Assembly (NCBI GenBank): GCA_963784575.1
Contig: CAWARU010000001.1
Coordinates: forward strand, 3,038,001-3,102,000
Length of the DNA stretch: 64,000 bases
Origin: CAWARU01 sp963784575
GTDB taxonomy: Bacteria; Pseudomonadota; Gammaproteobacteria; UBA6186; Azoamicaceae
Direction: 5' to 3'
How positions within the stretch are numbered: position 1 is the first letter of the stretch; the number at the start of each line of letters is the position of its first letter. This document shows, piece after piece, positions 46,529 through 56,749 of the stretch. The notes beneath the pieces are model-generated. The model was given only the letters and a program-made list of their open reading frames with translations. It ran no database searches and had not been told where the DNA came from. A program made the translations under genes and the position numbers.

Positions 46529-49279
46529 ATGTTTATAAATACCCTAGTTAAAAAAGTTTTTGGCAGCCGTAATGAACGGTTGTTGAAACAGTACCGCAAA
46601 GCAGTAGAACAAATCAACGCAATTGAACCTGAGATGGTTTCCCTTTCAGACGAAGCACTGAAACAAAAGACCAATGAATTTAAGGAACGCTATCAAAAAG
46701 GCGAAACACTCGATCAATTACTGCCAGAAGCCTTTGCAGCAGTACGAGAAGCTTCAAAGCGTACTTTAAAGATGCGGCACTTCGACGTGCAAATGATTGG
46801 CGGTATGGTGCTGCACCAAGGCAAGATTGCTGAAATGCGCACAGGTGAAGGAAAAACTTTGGTGGCGTCTCTGCCTCTGTATTTGAATGCGATAACAGGA
46901 AAAGGCGTTCATCTCGTCACTGTGAATGATTACTTGGCAAAACGAGATGCTGAATGGAACCAGCCTATCTATGAATTTCTCGGACTCACGGTGGGTGTGA
47001 TAGTCCATGGTTTGAGTCGTGAAGAGCGCCAAGCTGCTTACGCCGCAGATATCACCTATGGAACCAACAATGAATTTGGCTTTGATTATTTACGAGATAA
47101 CATGGTGTTTTCGCCTGCGGAACGTGTACAGCGAAGCCTGCATTTCGCAGTGGTTGACGAAGTCGACTCAATCTTGATCGACGAAGCGCGTACGCCGCTC
47201 ATCATCTCGGGATCTGATCAAGACAGCTCTGAATTATATATTCGCATCAATACCATAATCCCCTGGCTTACCAAGCAAGCAACTAAAGAGGGTCCTGGTG
47301 ATTACAACATCGATGAAAAATCGAAACAGGCGTTTTTGACCGAAGAAGGTCATCAGAAAATCGAAAAATTGCTGGTGAAAGAAGGCTTGCTTGCAGAAGG
47401 TGCAAGTCTCTATGATGCACAACATATAGCATTAATGCACCATTTATATGCAGGACTCAAGGCACATACCCTGTATAAACGCGATGTGGAATATATCGTG
47501 CGCGATGGCGAAGTCATCATTGTTGACGAGCATACTGGCCGTGTTATGCCTGGCAGACGCTGGTCTGACGGCATCCATCAAGCAGTGGAAGCAAAAGAAA
47601 AAGTGAAGATTCAATCAGAAAATCAAACTCTGGCTTCCATTACTTTCCAAAATTATTTTAGACTGTATGAAAAATTGGCTGGCATGACAGGCACCGCCGA
47701 CACAGAAGCCTATGAATTCCAGCAAATTTATAGTTTAGAAGTCGTTGTGATCCCAACCAATCGGCCTAATCAGCGCGATGACATGGGGGATATGATCTAC
47801 CTCACACAAAAAGAAAAATTCGACGCCATTATCCAGGATATCGAAGACTGTAGTAAACGTAATCAACCTGTATTGGTGGGAACAATCTCAATTGAAACGT
47901 CTGAATATTTGTCGGATCTCTTGAGGAATCGCAAGATAGATCACCAGGTACTGAATGCTAAACAACACGAGCGTGAAGCGCAGATAGTCGCTGAAGCAGG
48001 ACGGCCAGGAACCGTGACCATTGCCACCAATATGGCAGGACGAGGTACTGATATTGTGCTCGGCGGTAAACTGGAACTGGACGCAACCGAGGAAGATCGT
48101 AACGCTTGGCAGGAACGGCACAATAAAGTGGTAGCTGCTGGCGGGCTTCACATCATTGGTACAGAACGGCACGAATCACGTCGCATTGACAATCAATTAC
48201 GCGGTCGTTCAGGGCGACAAGGCGATCCAGGTTCGACGCGTTTCTATCTCTCACTGCACGACAATTTGATGCGCATTTTTATTTCTGACAATATCTCCTC
48301 GCTGCTTGCCAAACTTGGCTTGAAAGATGGCGAAGCGCTTACGCATCCTTGGGTGACACGCGCAGTTGAAAATGCGCAGCGCAAGGTAGAAGGACATAAT
48401 TTTGATATTCGAAAACAACTCTTGGAATTTGATGATGTTGCGAATGATCAGCGCCGTGTCATTTATCAGCAGCGCAACGAATTGATGGAGGCAAGCGATC
48501 TTACGGATGTTATTAGGTCAATCCGAGAAGATGCTGTCAAAGCATTAGTGAGCGAATTTGTTCCGCCGCAAAGCTTAGAAGAGCAATGGGATATTAAAGG
48601 CTTGACGGAAACGCTAGAGCGGGATTTCGGCTTGAAATGTGATATCGCTGGCTGGCTTGAGCAAGATCAAAACTTACATGAAGAATCACTGCATCAGAAA
48701 ATTTTGGATGAATTCATCAAAGTTCATCAATCCAAAGAGGCGGAAATTGGGCCGGAAGGCATGCGGCATTTAGAGCAATCTTTAATGCTCACTGTGCTTG
48801 ATAATCAGTGGAAAGATCATTTGGTGACCATGGATTATATGCGACAAAGTATTCATCTCCGCAGTTACGCCCAAAAAGATCCAAAGCAGGAATACAAGCG
48901 GGAAGCATTCACACTCTTTTCAGATATGCTGCAGTCAGTAAAACGCGAAGTCGTTGCATTGCTCACCAGAGTGCAGTTCCGAACGGAGTCCGACATTGAA
49001 GCAGTTGATCGCCAAATGCGAGAAAGTGAACCGCGTGAGCTGCATTATACGCATGCAGAAGCACCAAAGCTGGAAGTCAATTTGGGGGCAGATAACGTAC
49101 AATCAAATGTGCAATACATCGAGGAAATCGGTGCTGAGGGAGAAGAGGGTGAGGGCATGCCAGTTGTGAATGCGACACCTTATACTCGGCAAGTTCCGAA
49201 AGTGGGCCGCAACGATCCCTGCCCTTGTGGATCGGGTCGTAAGTTCAAGCAATGTCACGGCAAGTTACAAGTTACCTGA
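46529..49279 (+). CDS. secA: Preprotein translocase ATPase SecA
   Basis: Motor of Sec export. The nucleotide-binding site MRTGEGKT (near residue 105), [16 protein letters not shown], the preprotein cross-linking domain, [13 protein letters not shown] and the two-helix finger region are intact. The C-terminal zinc/SecB-binding motif [14 protein letters not shown] ends the 916-aa protein. The length is normal. Its stop overlaps the end of the convergent membrane-protein gene by 8 bp. Confidence 0.98.
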   Translation: MFINTLVKKVFGSRNERLLKQYRKAVEQINAIEPEMVSLSDEALKQKTNEFKERYQKGETLDQLLPEAFAAVREASKRTLKMRHFDVQMIGGMVLHQGKIAEMRTGEGKTLVASLPLYLNAITGKGVHLVTVNDYLAKRDAEWNQPIYEFLGLTVGVIVHGLSREERQAAYAADITYGTNNEFGFDYLRDNMVFSPAERVQRSLHFAVVDEVDSILIDEARTPLIISGSDQDSSELYIRINTIIPWLTKQATKEGPGDYNIDEKSKQAFLTEEGHQKIEKLLVKEGLLAEGASLYDAQHIALMHHLYAGLKAHTLYKRDVEYIVRDGEVIIVDEHTGRVMPGRRWSDGIHQAVEAKEKVKIQSENQTLASITFQNYFRLYEKLAGMTGTADTEAYEFQQIYSLEVVVIPTNRPNQRDDMGDMIYLTQKEKFDAIIQDIEDCSKRNQPVLVGTISIETSEYLSDLLRNRKIDHQVLNAKQHEREAQIVAEAGRPGTVTIATNMAGRGTDIVLGGKLELDATEEDRNAWQERHNKVVAAGGLHIIGTERHESRRIDNQLRGRSGRQGDPGSTRFYLSLHDNLMRIFISDNISSLLAKLGLKDGEALTHPWVTRAVENAQRKVEGHNFDIRKQLLEFDDVANDQRRVIYQQRNELMEASDLTDVIRSIREDAVKALVSEFVPPQSLEEQWDIKGLTETLERDFGLKCDIAGWLEQDQNLHEESLHQKILDEFIKVHQSKEAEIGPEGMRHLEQSLMLTVLDNQWKDHLVTMDYMRQSIHLRSYAQKDPKQEYKREAFTLFSDMLQSVKREVVALLTRVQFRTESDIEAVDRQMRESEPRELHYTHAEAPKLEVNLGADNVQSNVQYIEEIGAEGEEGEGMPVVNATPYTRQVPKVGRNDPCPCGSGRKFKQCHGKLQVT

Positions 49280-50171
49280 CCGCTCGCACACTGTTCTTCA
49301 CCGCTAATCTCGCTTCCAGATCATGAAAGCATGCCATTAGAATTGCAGCTAAAACAGGTAGTGAAAATACCTGGAATGCAAATATTGCTAGGATTCTAAC
49401 GGTTGCATTTTCCGTGATGAGCGCTGCAATGATAGCTATTATGATGGTGCAGATAATCATCAACACAGCAGTCCCTATCACAAAAAAAGCTGTCCGCCAC
49501 CAATGTGTATACACTAAACGCCAGGACTGTCCCAGACTTGCAAAAACTCCCTGATTTCGGACAATCAACACGAAGTAAGAGAAATATAACATTATCGCAA
49601 TCCAGATGAGGGGAAGCAATGCTACATACATAAGCATCATAATGAATCCGTGAGGGTCTTGATGCGAGGAAGCTATCAGAGTGGCAGCAAGAATCATCAA
49701 TGGCACTGCAATGATAAAGAGAATAATGCCGAAAACAATACTCAGCCCCCAGAGAGGTAATATCTTGCGGAGACCTTGTAGTATGGCAGCCCCAAAACCG
49801 GAATCGCGGCCTTCAGCGATACTGTTCAGTCGATGGAGTAAAGCTGCATAGAACATCAATGTTAACGAGGCGATAACCAACCCGGCGATGAATCCAGCAA
49901 AACCCAGATTGTGGTATTGATTTGCCGCTGCCGTCACTTGTTCTGTTGTTTCCCCGTAGGCTGCAGCGTGTACTGGATTTTTTGGAAAAATGAAAGAAGG
50001 TATGATAGAAACTATGGAATAGAGAAAAGAAATCGAGAGTAAGCGCGTGTAGGAAATTGCGCAATAGTGCAAGCCTGTGCCTATCACAGCTCCTAAGCTT
50101 TGAGGCGCTTTGGGAGTACCTGATGTTCCAGGAGTCCTGGGAGTCACTGGGCTAGTATTGGGATTTTTCAT
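49272..50171 (-). CDS. Polytopic membrane protein (YciC/UPF0259-like), 299 aa
   Basis: About six hydrophobic helices; an early Thr/Pro/Gly-rich N terminus ([20 protein letters not shown]) is another low-complexity expansion. The pattern [20 protein letters not shown] resembles the YciC/GdpD-membrane-like family of unknown function. The start at 50171 is preferred over the frame start at 50246 because GGAGATG lies 5 bases before it. Function not known. Confidence 0.75.
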   Translation of the reverse strand: MKNPNTSPVTPRTPGTSGTPKAPQSLGAVIGTGLHYCAISYTRLLSISFLYSIVSIIPSFIFPKNPVHAAAYGETTEQVTAAANQYHNLGFAGFIAGLVIASLTLMFYAALLHRLNSIAEGRDSGFGAAILQGLRKILPLWGLSIVFGIILFIIAVPLMILAATLIASSHQDPHGFIMMLMYVALLPLIWIAIMLYFSYFVLIVRNQGVFASLGQSWRLVYTHWWRTAFFVIGTAVLMIICTIIIAIIAALITENATVRILAIFAFQVFSLPVLAAILMACFHDLEARLAVKNSVRAVR

Positions 50172-50358
50172 GATACATCTCCAACTAATTGTTATATAGT
50201 GGTCGTCATTATTTGAATTCTTGGTTCTTAGGTTCTTGGGTTTCAAATTCCCAAAATATGTTTTTCTATTTAAATATAGTTTATTTCAGTCTTTTTTTGT
50301 TTTTTATGAGGTAGAGTATAGGTCAGATCTGCTTATTCCAGTCTCTAGATCATAGTTT

Positions 50359-51561
50359 TTAGATCCGGGTTTCGAGTTGCGCTGGAATATCGCTTTCAGA
50401 AGTGAATTCTGTGATTAATTCGGGCAAAATCTTGACGATAAAATCGACCTGTTCTTCTTCAATGATTAAAGCAGGTAATAAGCGAATGACTTTTTCACTG
50501 GTGATATTGAACAATAAATGTTCTCTTAATGCCAAATTTAATATGTTGCGACAAGGGCGATCTAATTCAATGCCGATCATCAATCCTTGACCTCTGATAT
50601 CCACGACATGTGGATGGCCCTTTAATTTAGTTTTCAATCCTTTGATTAATTTATCCCCCATTTTCTCGGCATTCTCCCAAAGTCTAAGTCTCTCTATCTC
50701 TGTCAAGGTTGCAAGACCTGCAGCACAGGCAAGCGGATTTCCTCCAAATGTTGAACCGTGATTGCCGGGTTTAAAGATCGAACATTCCTTTTTCGCAATA
50801 GTTGCTCCAATGGGTACGCCATTAGCGAGTCCTTTTGCAACAGTCAAAATGTCTGGCAAAAATCCCTTGCTTTGATAATTAAACAAAGTGCCAGTGCGTC
50901 CCATTCCGGTTTGCACCTCATCTAATATCAATAACCACGCATTTCTATCGCAAATTTCTCGTACATGGGTAAGATAATCTTGGTGCGGTACATTAATGCC
51001 TCCCTCGCCTTGAATGGGTTCAACGATTACTGCTGCAACATCACCATGCTGTTTTGCTGTTTCTTGAAGCGCAGGAATATCATTGAATGGGATATGAATG
51101 AAACCAGGCATTAAGGGTTCAAAACCCGCTTGAATTTTGTGGTTTCCACCAGCGGAGATAGTTGCGAGCGTGCGGCCGTGAAAGCTCTTTTTCATCGCGA
51201 TAATTTTAGGATGTTCGATACCTTTTTGATGAGCATTCAAACGTGCTAATTTTAAGGCGCATTCGACCGCTTCGGCACCTGAATTGCTGAAAAAAACTTG
51301 ATCTAATCCGGTGGCTTTGCAAATCTTATTTGCGAGTAGAGTTTGATTTTCAATTTCATAGAGATTAGAAGTGTGGATGAGTTTTGCGGCCTGTTTTTGA
51401 ATTGCTGCAGTGACGACGGGATGGACATGTCCTAAGACACAGACAGCGATACCTCCGAATGCATCTAGGTATTTATTACCTTTCGTATCATAGAGGTACA
51501 TGCCTTCACCGTGGGTGAATTCAATCGGGATCCGGCTGTAGGTGTGCATTAGGTGGTCCAT
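50359..51561 (-). CDS. argD: Acetylornithine aminotransferase ArgD-like
   Basis: Class-III PLP aminotransferase acting on N-acetylornithine (and often succinyl-diaminopimelate). It has NLYEIENQTLLANKI, FFSNSGAEAVECALKLAR, KSFHGRTLATISA, LILDEVQTGMGRTG, the PLP lysine in LTVAKGLANGVPIGA and STFGGNPLACAAGL. The length of 400 aa is standard. No other arginine gene is adjacent, so a role in lysine/diaminopimelate synthesis for peptidoglycan is also possible. Confidence 0.92.
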   Translation of the reverse strand: MDHLMHTYSRIPIEFTHGEGMYLYDTKGNKYLDAFGGIAVCVLGHVHPVVTAAIQKQAAKLIHTSNLYEIENQTLLANKICKATGLDQVFFSNSGAEAVECALKLARLNAHQKGIEHPKIIAMKKSFHGRTLATISAGGNHKIQAGFEPLMPGFIHIPFNDIPALQETAKQHGDVAAVIVEPIQGEGGINVPHQDYLTHVREICDRNAWLLILDEVQTGMGRTGTLFNYQSKGFLPDILTVAKGLANGVPIGATIAKKECSIFKPGNHGSTFGGNPLACAAGLATLTEIERLRLWENAEKMGDKLIKGLKTKLKGHPHVVDIRGQGLMIGIELDRPCRNILNLALREHLLFNITSEKVIRLLPALIIEEEQVDFIVKILPELITEFTSESDIPAQLETRI

Positions 51562-51619
51562 TGTATAAGTATAGAACCACCTAATTAATATATTTAAAAT
51601 ATATTATGAAAAAGTTATT

Positions 51620-52201
51620 TTATCCCAAATTTTCTGCCACAAACTCCCAGTTCACAAGCTTCCAGAATGCTTCGACATATTTAGGTCGCTCGTTGCGGTA
51701 GTCAATATAATAAGCATGTTCCCATACATCACAAGTCAGTAATGCTTTTTTGTTGTCGGTCATGGGTGTACCTGCATTGCTGGTACTGATGATCTCAAGT
51801 GTCCCTTTGCTATTTTTCGCAAGCCAGCCCCAACCTGAACCAAAAGTTGCTATGGAGGTTTTAGTGAATTGTTCTTTAAAATCTTTGAATGATCCAAAAG
51901 CTTTCACAATGGCTTTTTCTAAATCTCCTTTGGGTTCACCGCCGCCATTAGGACTTAAGCAATGCCAGTAGAAAGTGTGATTCCAGTTTTGGGCTGCATT
52001 ATTGAAAATACCGCCTGGAGGTGCAGATTTGATGATGTCTTCCAGTGTTTTATTTTCATAAGGGCTGTCTTTGATGAGCTCGTTCAATTTCGTGACATAG
52101 GCTTTATGATGTTTGTCGTGATGATATTCCAAAGTTTCTTTTGAAATAACCGGTGCTAATGCATCTTTGGCGTAGGGGAGGTCGGGTAGTTGAAAGGTCA
52201 T
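51620..52201 (-). CDS. sodB: Superoxide dismutase [Fe] SodB
   Basis: Cytoplasmic Fe-type SOD, 193 aa from the preferred start at 52201 (GGAGA box 5 bases upstream), giving MTFQLPDLPYAKDALAPVIS. Metal ligands are in LEYHHDKHHKAYV (first His), NHTFYWHCL (second His) and DVWEHAYYIDYRN (Asp and His). Residues around AAQNWNHTFYW and FGSGWGWLAK are typical of iron enzymes. It is monocistronic, facing away from grxD. Confidence 0.96.
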   Translation of the reverse strand: MTFQLPDLPYAKDALAPVISKETLEYHHDKHHKAYVTKLNELIKDSPYENKTLEDIIKSAPPGGIFNNAAQNWNHTFYWHCLSPNGGGEPKGDLEKAIVKAFGSFKDFKEQFTKTSIATFGSGWGWLAKNSKGTLEIISTSNAGTPMTDNKKALLTCDVWEHAYYIDYRNERPKYVEAFWKLVNWEFVAENLG

Positions 52202-52246
52202 GATAGTCTCCATTTGTTGGTGGTTACGAGTAGTTACTACTATAAC

Positions 52247-52306
52247 ATGGGGTCAAGTCGCCGCAAATGATAATAAATAAAGTCATTTGCGGCGACTTGA
52301 CCCCAT
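52247..52306. repeat. Perfect 24-bp inverted repeat between sodB and grxD
   Basis: ATGGGGTCAAGTCGCCGCAA (24 bases in all, 52247-52270) is exactly inverted at 52283-52306, with a 12-base AT-rich loop. The GGGGTCAAGTC end is common in small dispersed hairpin repeats of gammaproteobacteria (REP/MITE-like). It lies in the divergent promoter region of both genes. Confidence 0.8.
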
Positions 52307-52361
52307 TACTCTTAAATGGTACAGTTTTCAAATACTACTAACTTCGAGGGGGGCTGGTTAA

Positions 52362-52733
52362 ATGACTGATTTAGTTCGTGATAGCAATGAAACCATAGAC
52401 AGAATTAAGCGCCAAATTGCAGGACATACGGTTTTACTTTACATGAAGGGCTCACCAGATTTTCCAATGTGTGGATTTTCTGCCAGAGTTGTTCATATTT
52501 TATCCAGTATGAATACCGAATACGCTTATGTGAACGTGCTGGAAAATCCAGATATTCGTGCTATGCTGCCAAAATACGCTAATTGGCCGACATTTCCACA
52601 GCTTTATATCCAGGGTGAGTTGATCGGCGGTTGCGATATTGTGATTGACTTGCATGAAAAAGGGGAATTAAAACCGTTGTTGGTAGCTGTGAATAAGCTT
52701 TTGGAAAATCCGAACGTCATAGCGGCTGATTAA
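52362..52733 (+). CDS. grxD: Monothiol glutaredoxin GrxD
   Basis: CGFS-type glutaredoxin (Grx4) that holds and delivers 2Fe-2S clusters. The active site FPMCGFSARVVHIL, the glutathione-binding WPTFPQLYIQGELIGGCDI and the length (123 aa) are standard. A GAGGGGGG box precedes the ATG. It stands beside sodB, an iron/oxidative-stress context. Confidence 0.96.
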   Translation: MTDLVRDSNETIDRIKRQIAGHTVLLYMKGSPDFPMCGFSARVVHILSSMNTEYAYVNVLENPDIRAMLPKYANWPTFPQLYIQGELIGGCDIVIDLHEKGELKPLLVAVNKLLENPNVIAAD

Positions 52734-52783
52734 TTTTCCTAAGTGAAATGCCTCTATTGCATAAATGTGCATAAATGGTTTAA

Positions 52784-53623
52784 ATGGTTTCTAAAAGAAA
52801 AAAAACGAAATTAAAAAAAATAAAATTTCCTTTAATTTTAGGGTTTCTTGTTATTGCCTTTCTTGCAAGCCTCTTTTCGAACAATTCTCTTTTTTCAGCG
52901 CTTGCAATTTTTGAGGGTGATATCGATGCTCGACATGTTGCAGAAAAAATACCACCCCAAAATTTTTATGAAGCAAAGCGTGCGGCAAGAGAAATTTGGA
53001 GCGATCATCGCCAGACTTTTTATTGCGGTTGCAGCTTCAATCAGCACCATAAAATCGATCTCAATTCTTGCGGCTATCAAATTCAAGCAGATTTAGAACG
53101 GGCTAATAGAGTAGAGTGGGAGCATATTGTTCCCATAAGTCAAATAGCCGGCCATCTCCCTTGTTGGAAAAAAAAGCTATGCTGTAAGGAGAATGGAGAA
53201 TGTTATAGGGGTCGCAATTGCTGTCAAAAAATCGATCCGGACTTTGCGAGGATGGAGGCCGATTTGCATAATTTAGTACCCGAAATTGGCGAATTGAATG
53301 CCTTGCGTTCAAATTATCGATTCGGGTTACTGCCTTTCATCAACCCAGGCCAGTTTGGCAGCTGTGAAATGAAGATTGATGCAGCGGGCAGGAGGGTTGA
53401 ACCCCCAATTGAAACGCGAGGTCTTATAGCCAGGGCTTATCTCTATATTGCAGAACGTTATGAGATGCGATTGAGTGATAGTCAACGACAATTGTTTGAC
53501 GCCTGGGATAAGTTATATCCACCAGATGAATGGGAGCATGAATGGAATCGAAGAGTTACCAGTGTTCAGGGAAACACAAACGAACATATTTCGAAATATC
53601 AGGTGAAAAGTGAATATCAGTGA
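52784..53623 (+). CDS. endA: Exported endonuclease I (EndA/Dns family)
   Basis: Endonuclease_1 family nuclease, normally periplasmic or secreted, that cuts DNA non-specifically. A basic N terminus and one hydrophobic segment (FPLILGFLVIAFLASLFSNN, residues about 13-32) are followed by the nuclease core: FYCGCSFNQ, the His-Asn-type site VEWEHIVPISQ, and NLVPEIGELNALRSNYRFG. Several Cys pairs suggest disulfides. The length of 279 aa is a little above the family (about 235-250). The 3' end overlaps the next start by 14 bp. Confidence 0.9.
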   Translation: MVSKRKKTKLKKIKFPLILGFLVIAFLASLFSNNSLFSALAIFEGDIDARHVAEKIPPQNFYEAKRAAREIWSDHRQTFYCGCSFNQHHKIDLNSCGYQIQADLERANRVEWEHIVPISQIAGHLPCWKKKLCCKENGECYRGRNCCQKIDPDFARMEADLHNLVPEIGELNALRSNYRFGLLPFINPGQFGSCEMKIDAAGRRVEPPIETRGLIARAYLYIAERYEMRLSDSQRQLFDAWDKLYPPDEWEHEWNRRVTSVQGNTNEHISKYQVKSEYQ

Positions 53624-54287
53624 TTTTCAGCAAACTTTACAAAATATTTTAATCTGGGCGATACCGATTTTGTTCGCGGTTACTTTGCATGAAGTGGCGC
53701 ATGGTTGGGTTGCCAGTAAGTGTGGTGATAAAACTGCATTGATGCTGGGGCGGCTTACGCTGAATCCCCTAAAACATATAGATCTTATGGGAACCATTGT
53801 GGTACCGATTCTTTGTCTGGTGCTGGGAGGTTTTGTGTTTGGCTGGGCAAAACCCGTACCTGTCGACTACCGTAACCTTAAGAATCCAAGAAGAGATATG
53901 GCATTAGTAGCACTTGCAGGGCCCGTATCTAATATTTTAATGGCAATTTTTTGGGCTATTATTACCAAAATTTTTCTTTCATCATTACAGAGTGGATTAC
54001 AGAATGGATTTGCCGCTCAAAAAATCATGGTATTGATGGGAGTTGCAGGTATTTCAATAAATCTGATGTTGGCAGTTTTGAATTTAATACCTATTCCGCC
54101 ATTAGATGGCAGCAGAGTGGTTTCGAGTTTGCTGTCACGGCGGCTTGCTATGGCTTACTCTGCCATCGAACCTTACGGTTTCATTATTCTGCTGCTATTG
54201 ATCATGACGGGATCGCTTTCGGTTATTTTACAAGGACCTTATTTGCTTTTATATAAGTGGATTCTGAGCGTGTTTTTCATACAATAG
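53610..54287 (+). CDS. Site-2 protease family (M50) membrane metalloprotease
   Basis: Intramembrane zinc protease of the short YwhC/M50B type, 225 aa. The zinc motif HEVAHG lies in helix 1 (VTLHEVAHGWVASK), and the third ligand in NLIPIPPLDGSRVV. About five helices. The start is GTG-53610, inside the end of endA. A duplication (SLQSGLQNG) lies in one loop. Substrate unknown. Confidence 0.92.
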   Translation: MNISDFQQTLQNILIWAIPILFAVTLHEVAHGWVASKCGDKTALMLGRLTLNPLKHIDLMGTIVVPILCLVLGGFVFGWAKPVPVDYRNLKNPRRDMALVALAGPVSNILMAIFWAIITKIFLSSLQSGLQNGFAAQKIMVLMGVAGISINLMLAVLNLIPIPPLDGSRVVSSLLSRRLAMAYSAIEPYGFIILLLLIMTGSLSVILQGPYLLLYKWILSVFFIQ

Positions 54288-54323
54288 AGCTATGGATTCC
54301 CGCGGAGGCGGGAATCTATAGCT
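54288..54323. terminator. Bidirectional hairpin of the dispersed GGATTCCCGC repeat
   Basis: AGCTATGGATTCCCGC, loop GGAG, GCGGGAATCTATAGCT: a 16-bp stem with one mismatch, placed exactly between the convergent M50 protease and DUF3108 genes. Related to the copy at 20153-20181. It is suited to end transcripts from both sides. Confidence 0.65.
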
Positions 54324-54327
54324 AATT

Positions 54328-55092
54328 TTACAACCAATTTAGGCTTTCAATCATCGCTTCAGCAGTCATCTTGCCTTTTTTTATCTGTATCAATCGAATC
54401 ATTATATAATCCAAATCTGCTGCTAACCAAAATCGTGTGCGCTGCTCTTTTTCTATTGCGATATGCTCTACGACCAGCGTTTTGAAAGTGCCTACTGGGG
54501 TTTTAATTGCCTCTTCTCCAATCACTTCGTAATGATAATTTTTGGTTCCTTTCGGACCGAAAACGACAAAGTCAAAAGTTCTTTGACCCTGCCGCAAACC
54601 CTGCCGCACTTGAAACAATTGTGTGATCATGTCATGGGATTTTTCAGGTAAGGAACCAGAGGAAGTTTTGCCCTTGTCTCCGGTTTTTGTGACTGTGAGA
54701 TCTTCCCAATTGAAGTCTAAGCGCCCAATATATTTCTTTCTCCTTTCTTTAGACAAGAATTCATAAGTGATTGGCTGCATTTCATTTTTTAAAACGCGGA
54801 ATTCGCTTTTTTCAAAATCTTTAAGGGGGATAATGGCAAGCCTTGGTTCTGATTTTGCTTCCGCTGAATAATGATTTGAAGCCAAGCGCCGTACGGTATG
54901 AATACTTTTCCCGACATGTAAGCCATGCCAATGTAGTCGATAGCTTGCGGAGTATTCAGCGAAGGGTCTATGTTCCTCTGCTTTGCGGGGGGAGCCTTGG
55001 AGAGCTGTACCCGGGACAGCAATCAGGAACATCATCAATACTAAGACTAAAAATGGAAAATATAAATTTAGTTTTCTGGCTATTTTTCGCAT
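54328..55092 (-). CDS. DUF3108 exported protein, 254 aa
   Basis: Periplasmic DUF3108 protein of unknown function. A signal peptide (RKLNLYFPFLVLVLMMFLIA, cleavage near AVPGTALQ) is followed by the DUF3108 pattern: YSASYRLHWHGLHVGKS, DMITQLFQVRQGLRQGQRTF, and a C-terminal KTLVVEHI with RTRFWLAADLDYIMIRLIQI. The start at 55092 is chosen over 55161 because of a GGAGAT box and because the signal peptide then begins at residue 1. Confidence 0.85.
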   Translation of the reverse strand: MRKIARKLNLYFPFLVLVLMMFLIAVPGTALQGSPRKAEEHRPFAEYSASYRLHWHGLHVGKSIHTVRRLASNHYSAEAKSEPRLAIIPLKDFEKSEFRVLKNEMQPITYEFLSKERRKKYIGRLDFNWEDLTVTKTGDKGKTSSGSLPEKSHDMITQLFQVRQGLRQGQRTFDFVVFGPKGTKNYHYEVIGEEAIKTPVGTFKTLVVEHIAIEKEQRTRFWLAADLDYIMIRLIQIKKGKMTAEAMIESLNWL

Positions 55093-55264
55093 GCAGGGAT
55101 CTCCCTTTATCGCTGATTTTATTGCAAAAGTGATTGTAAAGTCATTGCAAATGGGCATCAACAGGCCCTAAAAGAATTTAAGCTATCAATGAAGAATTTA
55201 GCGAGATCCTTTATAATAATCAAGCAAAGGGAGATTTATGGAAGGAATAATGAAGGAATAAGGT

Positions 55265-56749
55265 ATGTTTAGAACACATTTGGTAGTTGGTCTATTAGAT
55301 AACAAACAGTTAATGCGAAAAAGCCTATTTTTGTTGATGTCGGGTATTGTTTTCCTTGCACTGTTTTTTTCGGGCAATATACAGTCTGCCGGTAATTATA
55401 ATAATGGCAGTATTGACAGTAAAACTTATATCGCAGAGGTCAAAGTGCCTCCCGATGCACCCAATTCTCCAACCTTGCAAACAGAGCTTATGCAACAAGG
55501 TCTCAAAGATGTTTTGGTACGCCTTTCGGGATCTGACAAAATATTAGAGAGTCCAAGGGTAACAGGTGCTCTATCAAAGATTGATTATTTTGTAAAGCAA
55601 TTTTCTTACGAGGAACCTAAGGAAGGGGGGCGGATCCTCAAAGTGCGCTTCAATGAAATGCCTGTGAATGAATTAGTTCGCTCATCAGGCTTTAGCATTA
55701 GCGTGGCGCAAGGACCTAAACCTTCGGTATTGATATGGTTTGTGATTTCTGAGAACAATATGTTCCATTGGGTGGGTGGAGAATATCAGCCAGCAGTTGC
55801 CGCACAAATTACCGCAGCAGCAAAACGCTTTAATATTCCGGTAGTATTTCCGATGTATGATTTGACTGATACCAACGCTATCAGCGAGCAAACCATTGAA
55901 AAACAAGACATTGAAGCCCTGATGAAGGGTTCAGATCGCTATGATGCTGATGTCATCTTGGTTGGAAAAATCAACAAACAACCTGCAGGTTGGTATGCCG
56001 AGTGGACTATAGCAGGAGATTTTGAGCCGATCTCTTATGATATTACAGACGGAGAGTTGAGCACTTTGATCAATGAAGGTATTGAAGAATTAAATTCTGA
56101 ATTGGGCAAACTACAAAGCCAAGGAACATTTTTAGGAGAGAGGACAAAACCATCTCGAGATTCGCAGGCATCACAGGCACCACAGGCATCGGAGGGGATT
56201 ATTCAGGAAACAGGACCAGCATCCCCAGCAACTTCGGCAACTCCAGCCTCTCCGGCAGCTAAAAATGCTAATGCCACCACACCTCTAACGACGCAAGAAG
56301 CAGATGCATTACTCTCTTCTGGCAGCAACATGGCCATCGCCGAAAGTATGCCGCAAGTTTCAGATAGCAAAGCACACCGCAGAGAGTTGAGTATGAGCAG
56401 TACGAGCAGCACGAGCACTACGAGCGCGAGCGCGGGAGATCATGCTGCAAACAGAGATGAAATTGAGGCCTTTGCTGGGAAGCCAGCAGATCTTCGCATC
56501 GGTGTCTCAGGAATCACAGGAATGGAGCAATACGCCAAGATCGTTAATTACCTCCGAAAATTGCCTTCTGTTACCAATGTTGAAGTGGCAGAAGTGACAC
56601 CGCATCAAACCATCTTTTCCTTAGAAACAAGCTCTTCGGGTGCTGAGATTCATAAACATATTACCAAAGATCCTCTATTGATTGAAAGTAATGATCCCTC
56701 CAATCAAGACACGAATCTCTTAAAATATAAGGTTGCCAATGGTATGTAG
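55265..56749 (+). CDS. DUF2066 exported protein, 494 aa
   Basis: DUF2066 proteins regularly precede hda/purM in gammaproteobacteria; function unknown. An N-terminal hydrophobic segment (SLFLLMSGIVFLALFFSGNI, residues about 19-38) is followed by the DUF2066 core (TYIAEVKVPPDAPNSP, GLKDVLVRLSGSD, KPSVLIWFVI). After residue 300 come low-complexity Ala/Ser/Thr-rich stretches (SQASQAPQAS, SSTSSTSTTSASAG), then a C-terminal segment (ADLRIGVSGITGMEQYAKIV). Its stop overlaps the hda start. Confidence 0.88.
   Translation: MFRTHLVVGLLDNKQLMRKSLFLLMSGIVFLALFFSGNIQSAGNYNNGSIDSKTYIAEVKVPPDAPNSPTLQTELMQQGLKDVLVRLSGSDKILESPRVTGALSKIDYFVKQFSYEEPKEGGRILKVRFNEMPVNELVRSSGFSISVAQGPKPSVLIWFVISENNMFHWVGGEYQPAVAAQITAAAKRFNIPVVFPMYDLTDTNAISEQTIEKQDIEALMKGSDRYDADVILVGKINKQPAGWYAEWTIAGDFEPISYDITDGELSTLINEGIEELNSELGKLQSQGTFLGERTKPSRDSQASQAPQASEGIIQETGPASPATSATPASPAAKNANATTPLTTQEADALLSSGSNMAIAESMPQVSDSKAHRRELSMSSTSSTSTTSASAGDHAANRDEIEAFAGKPADLRIGVSGITGMEQYAKIVNYLRKLPSVTNVEVAEVTPHQTIFSLETSSSGAEIHKHITKDPLLIESNDPSNQDTNLLKYKVANGM

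Noticed and set aside
49216..49260. R-K-F in the SecA C terminus (GRKFKQCHG)
   Set aside because: It is internal to the SecA zinc-binding motif, not a protein end, so it does not count for the C-terminal motif.
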